A stretch of DNA of 64,000 nt from Orobanche coerulescens (Eukaryota > Streptophyta > Magnoliopsida > Lamiales > Orobanchaceae), in the NCBI GenBank assembly GCA_033398695.1, contig CM065818.1, forward strand, positions 57,002,001-57,066,000. The letters are read 5' to 3'. Positions 1 through 9,480 of the stretch are shown here, one piece after another. Position 1 is the first letter of the stretch. The number at the start of each line of letters is the position of its first letter. Below the pieces are notes generated by a model that saw nothing but the letters and a program-made list of their open reading frames with translations, searched no databases and was not told the origin of the DNA. Both the position numbers and the translations under genes were made by a program.

Positions 1-770
1 GGTTTTTATTTTTTTTTTTTGTATTTTCCCTTTTTTATTAAAATATTGTAATTTATTTTAAAAAAAAAATCTGTTTTTATTAAAAAAAATATAAAGTTCA
101 GAATTTTGTTTATTATATATATTCCAGATTATTTAAATTATTAATTCTTAATCTGATTTTTTTTTTAGATTTTTATGAAAAGTAAATTTTTAATAAAACT
201 AGCAGGTTTAATTTTAAAAATAAAATAATTAATTAAAATTTTTATTTATTATGGAAAATAATATTCCAGATTATTTTTTAATATATTTTTATTATTTTTT
301 ATTTTTTTTTCGAATTTAAAAATTTGATTTTTTAAATATTAATATTCCAAAAATTACAAAAATATTACCTTAAAGTCCTAAACTTTTTGTATTTTCCAGA
401 TCTTTTTTTTTAAAAAAATAAAAATAAATAAGTTCTGAATTTTTTAAACTTTTTCAGATTTTTTTATATTTTTATATATTTTTGGACTTTTTTTATTTTA
501 TTATTACTTTATTATTATTTTTACGAAAATGAACAGTAGCATTTATTATTACTTATATTTTTATATTTATTATTAAAAGTTTTTATTATTTTTCAGATTT
601 TTTTATAAATATAAATAGAAAATAAATTCTACTACTAACTATTATTTATACTAACACAATCTAAAACGGATATTAAAAAGAGATAATAATAATAATAAAG
701 AAAAGATAAAATAAATAACTAGTAGAAGAATTTAACTAACTTGGTGACGACAGTCTTCGTACTTCGTTTG
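1..770 (-). other. AT-rich non-coding leader next to the left LTR
   Basis: Very A/T-rich sequence with long T and A runs and many TTATT motifs; no credible reading frame on either strand. Its position just downstream, on the minus strand, of a primer-binding site and LTR suggests the untranslated leader of an LTR retrotransposon whose coding part lies left of the window. That role is inferred from position only. Confidence 0.4.
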
Positions 771-773
771 CCT

Positions 774-787
774 CCAAATCGGCGCCA
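774..787 (-). other. primer-binding site of left LTR element
   Basis: The minus strand reads TGGCGCCGATTTGG a few bases beyond the TG edge of the LTR at 794. TGGCGCC is the start of the primer-binding site common in Athila/Tat-type Ty3/gypsy elements. It places the LTR at higher coordinates and the internal region to the left. Confidence 0.55.
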
Positions 788-793
788 AAAACT

Positions 794-3199
794 TGTTGTT
801 GGTTGATTCTTTAGTCTAATACTCGCAAGCGCACGATTTGTTCGATGTAGATATGCGGTGCAAGGTCGATTCCACAGGGAGGACTATAATAGTGAAGTCA
901 AATTATTCCTATCGTTTTGAACCAAATTATATTAAATTCTAACATAGTCCCAAATAATTTGATTTTTGATTGATTAAAATAATTGCAACAAATAACATTA
1001 ATTTTTAAGTAGATTTTAGATAAATTGATTTTAAGTAATTTACTAGGGTTTAGAGTCCACCAATGTCTATTTATTATTTATTTTATATTTTAATTCGAAG
1101 AAATTCAGGGAATAGATTCTGAAATCAATCTCACTATTTCCCTATAGATTTGACAATAAGTACAAAATTATAATTCAAATATAGATTTTCCTTCGCTTAA
1201 AAAATGTAATTTCTAAGCATTATATGTATCCAATTTAATGAAAAACAAATAATCAAAGAAATTAATTAATATCAATAATCACAAAGCAATGGGGAATTTA
1301 TAACTATCAAAAATACGTGATATAATTGATGAAATAATATTCCCATATTGAAGCGAAAATCATAATCGTTAAAAACATTTATTTGGAATTATTATATAAA
1401 TATTAATAATAATATAGACATGGTTTCATCATAACCCCAGTAAAAGAAAATTACTCACTCATAATAACAACACAAATAAATAAATATTCCATAATATTAT
1501 TACACAAATATAATTTTATTACACAATATTTTTATTTCTCTCCCTTACAATAATATCTCTCTATTTTTTCTCCTTTTTTCTCCTCCCCAACACTACACAT
1601 TCATCCCCTATTTATACTACTACAAAATCAATAAAATAATAATTTTTACAATTTTAAAATCCCACCACCTAATAATTCAGGGCTGCCCATGAGGTGCTGA
1701 TGTCATGGATGACATCAACACAGAGTTGAAATTCCGATCCAATCAGGTGTTGACACGTGGCACAATATGGTCCGTCTATTTAATTGTCCTTCAAACGGTC
1801 ATAACTTCTTCATACGAACTCGGATTCGGATGAATTTTTTTTTAAAACGATCGTCTCGACGAGACGAATAAAGTGAGACCAGTCGTGAATATATTTGAAT
1901 TTTGTAAAAATATCTCCCTTGAACCAATTGATCTGTCTTGTACCGGTTGGTTAACCTGCAGATATAATTTAATTCCAATTAATTATCCAAAAATGACATA
2001 AAATTATAAAAAATTCTAACAAAATGAAATAATATAAATATATGGTAAAACGAATAAATTATCACACAAAACACACAATTATATACATAAAATACTAATA
2101 AAAATATTACTCAAAATATACTAAACAGAAACGATAAACACCGGAATTTACTTAGGTTATAAGGAAACAACACCAATTGACTGCGTTTGACTAAAGATAT
2201 GCAAAACGTGAATAAAGAGTTTAACGAGCTAGCACCGTCGTGAGAGAAAATTGAAATTGAGCTTTCGTTTTAAACTTGACATAAGGGTTGGGGTACGCTG
2301 TAATTCCATAAACAATTCCGTTTGCACATAGTTTCAAAATGTTGACTTAACAAAGAAAAATTTTCATTCATGCATTTCATCGAACACCTTGGTTGCATGA
2401 GTTCCAATGAAGAACAAACATTGTAATAGCTTGATTCAATCCCCAAAAATAACATCTTCTCAATATGCTCATGACACAATGACAAGAACATTAACAATCC
2501 ACCGAATCTCAACACATACCATCGAAATCAATCAATAATTTCATATTCCCAACTCAATTCTTGATAGAACTTTGAAAAAGGAAAATTAACAATATAATCA
2601 TAACCATACCTTACTTCTCAATTCATGTATGAATAAGGATTAAGGGATTGAGGATTACCTGATTTGGATTGTAGTATGCAAGAGGAAGAAGAAGATGAGA
2701 AGAAGTTCTCGGCCGATCGCTTGTGCAAAGGAGAGGAAGAAGTTTACCTGGGGTGCCAGCCGATCTGTGTTATAAAGGTACCTGGGCCTGTTCAAATTCG
2801 CAGCAGGGGCTGCGTCACAGCTTAAGTGAGCCGCAGCCCAGAGTACAGCCTGCCCGGGCTTCTTTGTTCCATCGCCATGTGCCGCGGCTCAGCATCGGGT
2901 GCCACGGCTCAGAGTTTTAGTGTGCCGCGGCTCATTTAGTACGTGCCGCGGCACAGAGTACAACGTCCTGGGCTTATCTTTTGGCAATTGGCGTGCCGCG
3001 GCTCAGCAGTAACGTGCCGCGGCTCAGGGATCAAGTGTGTCGCGGCTCAGCAGTAACGTGCCGCGGCACAGAGTGCAGGAAGTTTAACCTTCTTTTTTCG
3101 ATTTTTGTGTGCCGCGGCTCACAATCCTTGTGTCGCGGCCCCTTTGCTCAAGTTTCCCCTGGGGTGATTTCTGCACAGAATTTTCAAAAGAAAACATCA
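794..3199 (-). mobile_element. LTR of a minus-strand Ty3/gypsy element (outer edge provisional)
   Basis: The inner edge is firm: TGTTGTTGG begins at 794 next to the primer-binding site, followed by the CGCAAGCGCACG and CCACAGGGAGGACT blocks usual at the inner end of Athila-type LTRs. The outer edge near 3199 is inferred by analogy with the Tekay LTR at 5348: a palindrome array, then a TATA-like TTTATAAC (minus strand, about 2780-2773), then a donor-like ATCAG|GTAATC about 110 nt on. A second minus-strand TATAAATA lies at 1616-1609, so a shorter LTR ending near 2.2 kb is possible. The partner LTR is not in the window. Confidence 0.4.
2827..3142. repeat. spaced array of TGCCGCGGCTCA palindromes
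   Basis: Copies or close variants of a CCGCGG-centred motif start at about 2880, 2900, 2923, 2944, 2994, 3015, 3038, 3059, 3110 and 3131; degenerate versions precede them. Steps are 20-23 bp, with two gaps of about 50. Two copies are the perfect palindrome GTGCCGCGGCAC. The spacers are mostly unrelated, although AGCAGTAACG occurs twice. Confidence 0.8.
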
Positions 3200-3284
3200 A
3201 GAGCGTGAGAGATAAGCATATCCAAGCTAAAATGACGAAAAATAAAGATCTAAAAATGCAAAAAAATACTAAAACACAAAAAAC

Positions 3285-3330
3285 TACAACTAATACTCGG
3301 GTTGCCTCCCGAGAAGTGCTAAGTTTATAG
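3285..3330 (-). other. post-integrase motif GGGAGGCAACCC of Athila-type elements
   Basis: The minus strand reads AGCACTTCTCGGGAGGCAAC and continues CCGAG. This resembles the GCGCTTGTTGGGAGGCAACCC block known just after the integrase frame in many Athila-type elements. Here it lies only about 30-60 bp past the stop of the gag-protease frame, which marks the missing pol. Confidence 0.55.
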
Positions 3331-3353
3331 TCTTCAGCCGGACTTATTGAAAA

Positions 3354-5342
3354 TCAGTTCGCTTTTCGCAAACACCATTTGAACTCCGCCCCGTCCATCG
3401 AACCGTTAATATGTGTTTTAAAATTTTGACCATTGGTCTTTAACAATTCGATTTTCGGTTTGGACACCCAATGTTCTTTGCAAAAAGATTTTAACAAGAA
3501 CAATTTTCCGAAGCACCCATTTTGCACATGACTTGGCGCCCGTTTGACATCCGGCTTAATTTTCAACTCCACGGGCGAACTTAGGACAGAATGAGACTTT
3601 TCCGATTGTGGATGAACGGATGACGACATATTCAAATGCCTAATATATGCGACTTGCTCTTCATTCTTATTAGGCATCGGGGCAGCTGAAACGGATTCTG
3701 ACTTTTTCGACCAACATTTCTTCCGGTGTGTGTCCTTCGCAAAGGTATCTATACTTTCAATTTGCGAACTCTTCTCAATACTACTTGGACATGGAAAGGA
3801 TTTAAATACTTGGAAAGTGACTTGCTCATCTTGAACCCACAGAGTAAGCTTCCCTTTTTCCACATCGATCAAAGTTCGGCCGGTTGCCAAAAATGGTCTT
3901 CCCAAGATAATTGGGATGTCGTGGTCCTCCTCCATGTCAAGCACAATGAAATCGGCCGAAAAAATGAACTTATCGACTTTGACTAAGACGTCCTCTATCA
4001 CTCCCCTCGGATATTTGATGGATCTATCGCCTAATTGCAAGGAGACCGTCGTTGGCTTGGCTTCCCCAATATCCAGCTTTTTAAAAATAGAAAGGGGCAT
4101 CAGATTAATGCTAGCGCCGATATTGCACAACGCCCTATCAAAAGAGAGGTTTCCTATGGTGCACGGTATATTGAAGCTTCCTGGATCCTTCAATTTTGGC
4201 GGAAGCTTTTTCTGTAGAATCGCGCTGCACTCTTCAGTCAGTGCTACTGTCTCATATTCCTCGAGCTTCCTTTTATTTGATAAGATCTCCTTCATGAACT
4301 TGACATAGCTCGGCATTTGTTCCAACGCGTCAGCAAATGGAATATTTATATGTAGTTTCTTGAAAACGTCGAGAAACTTAGAGAATTGCTTGTCCAATTT
4401 TTGCTTTTGCAGACGCTGTGGAAACGGGACGGGTGGCACATATGCCTTCGGATTGTCAGGAAACAGTATCGAGGGTCTCGAATTTTGTGATTCCTCGCTC
4501 ACCGAGTTTTTCTTCTCCTCATCCTCACTTCTCTTTTCGTTCCTCTCGGACTGGTCACACACTTCTTTCCCGCTTCTCAAACTGATGGCATTGATACTTT
4601 CTCTGGGGTTTGTCTCGGTCGTACTTGGCAAGGTACCCTCCGGGCGGGCTGTTAACACATTTGCTATCTGGCCCAGTTGGACTTCCAAGTTGCGAATAGA
4701 AGCGGAATGGTTTTGCAAGGTTGCTTCCGTACGGGTCATAAACTGGCTCGTATTTGCCGCTAATTTTGCAATTGCTTCCTCTAGAGAATTTTTTGGAGTG
4801 GGAGGAGGCTGCTGTTGGTGTTGAGCAAACGGAGGTTGGTTCGAGTTTTGTCCGTTTCTCCATGAGAAGTTAGGATGATTACGCCACCCCGGATTATAAG
4901 TGTTGGAGTACGGATTGTTTTGCCGATTCCCGTTCCCCACGAACTAAGCTTGTTCCATCGGAGGTTACTCGAAAGGGTTTCTGACTTGGCACTCTGCGCT
5001 AGGATGATATCCGTTGCACCAATTGCATGATTCAATGGTAACGGGGGAAGGAGCATGTGAAAAGGCTTGAAGTTGCTGCGTCAAGGCGGCGACTTGAGCT
5101 GATAAAGTAGAGATCGGATCGTTATTGGAGATTTCCATTACTCGTTTCGGAATCACTCATTCGGAAGGCCACTGATGCGCATTTGGCAGCCATAGCCTCC
5201 AATAAAGAGTGTGCTTCGGCCATTGTTTTTCCCATCAACGCTCCTCCAGCGGCTGCATCAACAAGAGTGCGTGTAGATGCACTCAATCCGTTATAAAACG
5301 TCTGAATTTGTAGCCAGTCCGGTAAACCGTGGTGTGGGCATC
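3354..5342 (-). pseudogene. Athila-type gag C-terminus and aspartic protease
   Basis: The main open stretch is 4940-3354 (528 aa). Upstream minus-strand frames from 5156 hold a zinc-knuckle-like CNWCNGYHPSAEC, separated by an in-frame stop and a frame change. Near the start, NNPYSNTYNPGWRNHPNFSW is a hallmark of Athila gag. After an S/T/E-rich linker comes a retropepsin-like domain containing IGASINLMPLSIF, where the usual catalytic D-G/S-A reads N-I-GAS, and downstream IPIILGRPFLATGRTLID. The apparent loss of the catalytic Asp suggests an inactive protease. The frame ends after a C-terminus resembling the tail that normally follows integrase. Confidence 0.75.
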
Positions 5343-5347
5343 TCCGT
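5343..5347. repeat. target site duplication TCCGT (left)
   Basis: TCCGT sits directly before TGTAATACCC at 5348 and recurs at 14934-14938 directly after ...GTGTTACA. This perfect 5-bp pair fixes the limits of the Tekay insertion. Confidence 0.95.
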
Positions 5348-5499
5348 TGTAATACCCGAGATTTCTGTTATGTAATTGGAACTTGTGATATTGTAATGAT
5401 TGTACTATTGTCTGAGTACTATTTTCCGTATTTCATAATCCGATGTTATCGAGCGTATGATTTCATGTTTGTGATTTGAAGATTGTAATTCTGCGCATG

Positions 5500-5794
5500 T
5501 AGCGCACGCTACCAGCTATGTATAGCGTGCGCTAACGTGGATTCATAGCGCACGCTACTGAGGGTCATTAGCGCACGCTATGCGTGGTCAAATTGATTGA
5601 GACGTGCGGTAGGTGAGATCTGGCCGGGGGACCCTTGTCGGATCGTGTCGAATGAACCTGGACGGCTTTCGGGAAAAGCCAAGTCAACGCCTTAGCGCAC
5701 GCTACAGGCATGTGAATAGCGCACGCTAAGTGCTGACTTCAGTTAAGTCAGAGAGCCGTTAGCGCACGCTACGAACAGGGATTAGCGCGCGCTA
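5500..5794. repeat. array of TAGCGCACGCTA palindromes, 23-bp period, upstream of TATA
   Basis: Near-palindromic 12-mers start at 5500, 5523, 5546, 5569, 5693, 5717, 5760 and 5783. The first four are exactly 23 bp apart, separated by unrelated 11-bp spacers (ccagctatgta, acgtggattca, ctgagggtcat). The last pair is again 23 apart and 5693-5717 is 24 apart. One copy is the complement form TAGCGTGCGCTA and one is TAGCGCGCGCTA. The array ends 13 bp before the TATA box. Confidence 0.93.
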
Positions 5795-5806
5795 ATGGCC
5801 ATTTAT

Positions 5807-5814
5807 TATAAATA
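5807..5814 (+). promoter_or_regulatory. TATA box of the Tekay 5' LTR
   Basis: TATAAATA between the palindrome array and a pyrimidine-rich stretch (CAGTTCTTTCTCCTCCC) that probably holds the start site. The equivalent in the 3' LTR is 13034-13041. Confidence 0.75.
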
Positions 5815-6484
5815 GGACAACATCCTATTCGTGATTTCAGTTCTTTCTCCTCCCATAAACCGAACTCTTACACTTAGAACATAACTCCCTTCGTCCTAAA
5901 CACTTCATATCAACCTCCTAGTTCGAGATTGAAGATCGTATATCATTGGAGATTGGTGTTCAAGCCTTCGGTGTTGGATTGCTTCATTTTCCTCCGTGTT
6001 CTTCACTACTTTGAGGTAGGTGATTCTTCACTGATGTTAGTAATGTTCCTAAGGAAGTTTGAATCATGTTTTGGTAGCAAGTATTTCGTTTATAATCGGT
6101 CATCACATGTTAGAAGGATACTTTTGACGTATCGGCACTATATATCATATGAACCTTTGAACCATCTTATTATAAGGACTCCTAAGCATGTTCAAATCGA
6201 GTTATGATCAGTAACCGGATATTTGCCCAGTTGATACGTTTTACACGATGGAATCATGTGTTTTGGAACGTAGAACAAATGGAACTAAGATTATTTCTTG
6301 GAGATCGTAGATGAACTATGATGTTGAGTTGACTATCCGTATATTCGTATTTCATAAACATAAAACTTCCACAAACCTTATTAGTATGATATGCGCGAGG
6401 ATAACTTGTATTATCATGGTAGAATTCATGAGTTCTTCACCATTCAACCCAGTTTTCGGTTTGCAGTATTCTGCCATGCAAGAT

Positions 6485-6676
6485 TAGCGCACGCTAACAT
6501 GTGTGAGTTAACGTGCGCTATCGAGGTCCAGTTAACGCATAATACGTACGTAGCGTGCGTTATATATCGGCCGGTGCAAACTGTCAGTTCGTAACTAGCG
6601 CACGCTAGTCTTACCCGATAGCGTACGCTAACAGGCCTGCTTAGCGCACGTTACGTAGAGTATGTAGCGCACGCTA
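6485..6676. repeat. second array of TAGCGCACGCTA palindromes, inside the LTR transcript
   Basis: Copies and one-base variants start at 6485, 6509, 6551, 6596, 6619, 6642 and 6665. The last four are exactly 23 bp apart with unrelated 11-bp spacers (gtcttacccga, acaggcctgct, cgtagagtatg). This cluster lies about 680 bp downstream of the TATA box, so it should be transcribed. Confidence 0.9.
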
Positions 6677-7049
6677 AGCACCCGCATGATTGCTTATTTT
6701 GAGCTTTTCGGCCGTAGACCAAATTGTTAGGCCATCGTCGACTTGAGATGATTTGTATATCGTTCCTTTTGTTAAGGTTCGAGCCGGTTACGTTGATCGA
6801 AGAAGGCGGCCTTCGAGTGTGTTGAGATCATCAAAGTATTTCGTCTTGCCATTTTCGAGGCAAGTATCATATGTCGAGTTCGATTTATATTGAATCTTTG
6901 ATCATGCTTGTGGTTTTGTTCATATTGTTGAATATGAGATGTATTTCTGAAAATTCTCATGATATTGGTTGATTATTTGTTCGTATTGATGAACATATTG
7001 AAATGCATATGTGTATGCATAGTTGATTGATTTATGGTATAAATGATCC

Positions 7050-7228
7050 GAGGGGATCATGAGGATCTATGCTGAGGGCGCTGGATCGAATGTCCACCAT
7101 GCGTTGGTCCGACGGGATCATCATGGGGATCTATGCTGAGGGCGATGGATCGCTGGACGGGTTTTCCACCATGCGTTGGTCCGACGGGATCATCATGGGG
7201 ATCTATACCAAGGGCGCTGGATCGCTGG
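7050..7228 (+). repeat. tandem repeat of about 78 bp in the Tekay 5' LTR
   Basis: A unit containing GGGATCATCATGGGGATCT, GAGGGCGCTGGATCG and CCACCATGCGTTGGTCCGAC occurs about 2.5 times. The matching block in the 3' LTR is about 14278-14456, with a few differences. A two-unit repeat sits at the same relative place in the LTRs at 33782 and 39257. Confidence 0.75.
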
Positions 7229-7710
7229 ATTACCCTGTATTGTGTTGATGGAATCGTGAGGATTCGCATCGTTGGATTCCGGTAGCGGAAGTCCGTTTTG
7301 CATGTTTTATGATGCATTGATGATTTATTGTATTATGATACTTGTACTAGCATCGTTTTGCTAACCCCTTCGGGGGTGGACATTGTTTTGATGTTCAGGT
7401 AGCCGAGGAGCGGGGAGGCAACCACAGTACCGACAGGACGATGAAATGGCTCAGTGATGTGATTGATGTTATTGTTGTTGAGAGTTGTCTTCTTGTTTCG
7501 TTTAGTACTCGAGTACGCCTGTTTTAATAATGTCCTTTCGATATGGTTGTATAAATTAACTCTTTGATCGGTTGAATCAAATATGTCTTTAAACTTCAGT
7601 TGTACGATTGGTTTATATTTACACTCTTTTTAAAATTAGCCTTGTAAATCCTTACCTAAAGGGTTTACGGCGCTGTAATTATTCCGAATATCTCGGGGTG
7701 TTACAGAATA

Positions 7711-7722
7711 TGGTATCGGAGC
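7711..7722 (+). other. primer-binding site (initiator Met tRNA type)
   Basis: TGGTATCGGAGC begins 5 bp after the LTR edge. It differs by one base from TGGTATCAGAGC, the complement of the plant initiator-Met tRNA 3' end, as expected for chromoviruses. Confidence 0.85.
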
Positions 7723-7947
7723 TAAGATTCATGGATATCTTGGCAGTCGGGTTAGTTGGGTCTGTTTGCGTTATTTGATTATTGGTCGTTCGTAACATCA
7801 CTGCTGAGCCAACATCGTCGTATGGACCGTGGTTGTAAGTTTCCTAAATCTCAAATACTACCGTTTTATTTTATTCATGATTTGTGAACATTGATGGATG
7901 TACTTTTAGAAAGTTTGCCCTGGATATTGAGTATTTATGTTTACAGT

Positions 7948-9199
7948 ATGGTGAGAGGAGGTCGTGGACGCGGGCGCGGTCGTGGACGCGGACGTGGAAA
8001 TGCGAGACAAGAAGAGTCGGTATCTACCCCAGAGATAACCGCTAGTCAAACGGATTCCCATTCCGGGGGACAACAGGGATCAGCAAATAATAATGCAGAT
8101 CCTAACGTGCCGGGAGTGCTTCACAGTGGTTGCCCAGATAAACCAATTTGCTCAGTTGTGGATCGCATGCGCATAGCCGATGGGACAAAGAACATAACGT
8201 GGAAAACCGGGAGATAAATGGCTTATCAAGTGATCAAATTGCATCCTCCGAAATTTGATGGTTCGACCGAGACGCTTTCTTGGGATCACCGTCAAGGAAA
8301 TAGAGAAGATTTTTATGGGATTAATTGTCCCAACGATAGGAAGGTTCCTGGCCGCCCAAGATCTTCCGACATGGGAGGCTTTCGACCGGTGGGAGGCCAT
8401 TCGACCTAAGAGCATAATATCGACCGGACAGAATTCAAATTGATGATGGAGGCGCAGATTGTCCTCGCCTGATTAGAGAGGCCCGAGTTCGGGAGTTTTT
8501 CTCACCGCAAAATTGAAGCAAGCTGTGACGGACGTGATTAAGACTTTTAATCACCAAATGACTTATGTGCGCCACTGTCAGACCGAGGCGGAAAGGATTT
8601 TCCATTTTGACATGCGAATGAAGCGAAATTCAAAGAATACATGTCCGGATTTGATTGTACCACCTTGAGGCAAGATCGTGACAAGGCGTTGGCCTATGAT
8701 ATGAAGGAAGCGCAGAGAGAAATCGACGGAAGCAAAGAAAGAAGGTGTCCGCAACTTCACGGAGAATAAGAATAGCGGGCCCCGCCGGGCCGGTCCTCTT
8801 TTCACTCATCCAGAGACCTCCGCATCCTTCTCGAGGAGGAAAGAAGTTCCGAGCAAGACCAATCAAGCTTGCATTTAGGGAAGAAGTGTTATAACTGTGG
8901 AAAAGCGGACATGTTCGACGTGATTGTTTCGCGCCGCGTGACTGCTTTCGAGTGTGTACAGAAGGACATCGCGCAACATTTTGTGGGAATACGACCCGAT
9001 CTTTTGGTACTCGCACTCCGGCCTTCGGGCCCAAGGAGACGAGTGTGAACCAGACGCAACAGAGTGGATTTCAGCAGTTAACGTTGGGAAAAGAGAGGCA
9101 TCCAGGTCCGGGTCCGTTCCTCCGCGTATTTACGAGATGAAGAAGGATGATCGAACACATTGCATCGTACAATTCAGATCCTTTTGCAACCGCTAGTGT
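7948..9199 (+). pseudogene. Tekay gag, frameshifted
   Basis: Starts MVRGGRGRGRGRGRGRG, an Arg/Gly-rich head. Recognisable pieces then lie in different frames: a PPKFDGSTETL segment (about 8249), a CYNCGK knuckle start (about 8892), and CTEGHRATFCGNTTRSFGTR (from 8955), the second half of the region before protease. Several single-base indels and stops break the frame. Intact gag would package element RNA in cytoplasmic particles; this copy cannot make it. Confidence 0.7.
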
Positions 9200-9480
9200 T
9201 TTATTCGATTAGGAGCTACACATTCTTTTGTATCATTGAACCGTGTTAATCGCTTTAAAAATCTCGTGCTTGTATGATTGTGAACCTTATGTTGTGGGAT
9301 TACCTAGCGGAGAGAAAATTGTGGGAACCCTAGAAGCTAGGGACTTTCCAAAGAACTATAGGAGGGAGAGATTGGCCATCGAACCTTATTGTGGTTGACA
9401 TTTACGGTGACGATTTAATTCTCGGAGACGATTGGCTCAACCGTTATGGAGCTATTCTGAATTACCGAGAGAGAGTCATT
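9170..9480 (+). pseudogene. Tekay aspartic protease remnant
   Basis: SDPFATASVLFD runs to about 9209 and GATHSFVSLNRV continues in another frame. A one-base loss at about 9210 turns the D-S-G active-site codons into D-stop. Downstream, VDIYGDDLILGDDWL (about 9394) is the usual C-terminal protease block leading into RT. The protease would cut the gag-pol precursor; it cannot be made here. Confidence 0.65.

Larger units (their letters stand above)
5348..7705 (+). mobile_element. 5' LTR of the Tekay element
   Basis: Begins TGTAATACCCGAG and ends TCGGGGTGTTACA. In order it holds a spaced palindrome array (5500-5794), TATAAATA (5807-5814), a CT-rich start region, a second palindrome array (6485-6676), a 78-bp tandem repeat (about 7050-7228) and a short hairpin AACCCCTTCGGGGGT (about 7361-7375) before the 3' edge. 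Short open frames inside it are repeated in the other LTR and look like chance frames. Confidence 0.93.

Noticed and set aside
5929..6207. 92-residue open frame in the Tekay 5' LTR, repeated at 13156-13434
   Set aside because: It is conserved only because both LTRs are copies of one sequence; composition is not protein-like and no family is recognised. Same for 6391-6594/13618-13824.
5500..6676. CRISPR-like repeat-spacer layout
   Set aside because: Repeats are 12 bp and spacers 11 bp, in a plant LTR with no cas genes; both values are far below CRISPR sizes. Only the geometry is similar.
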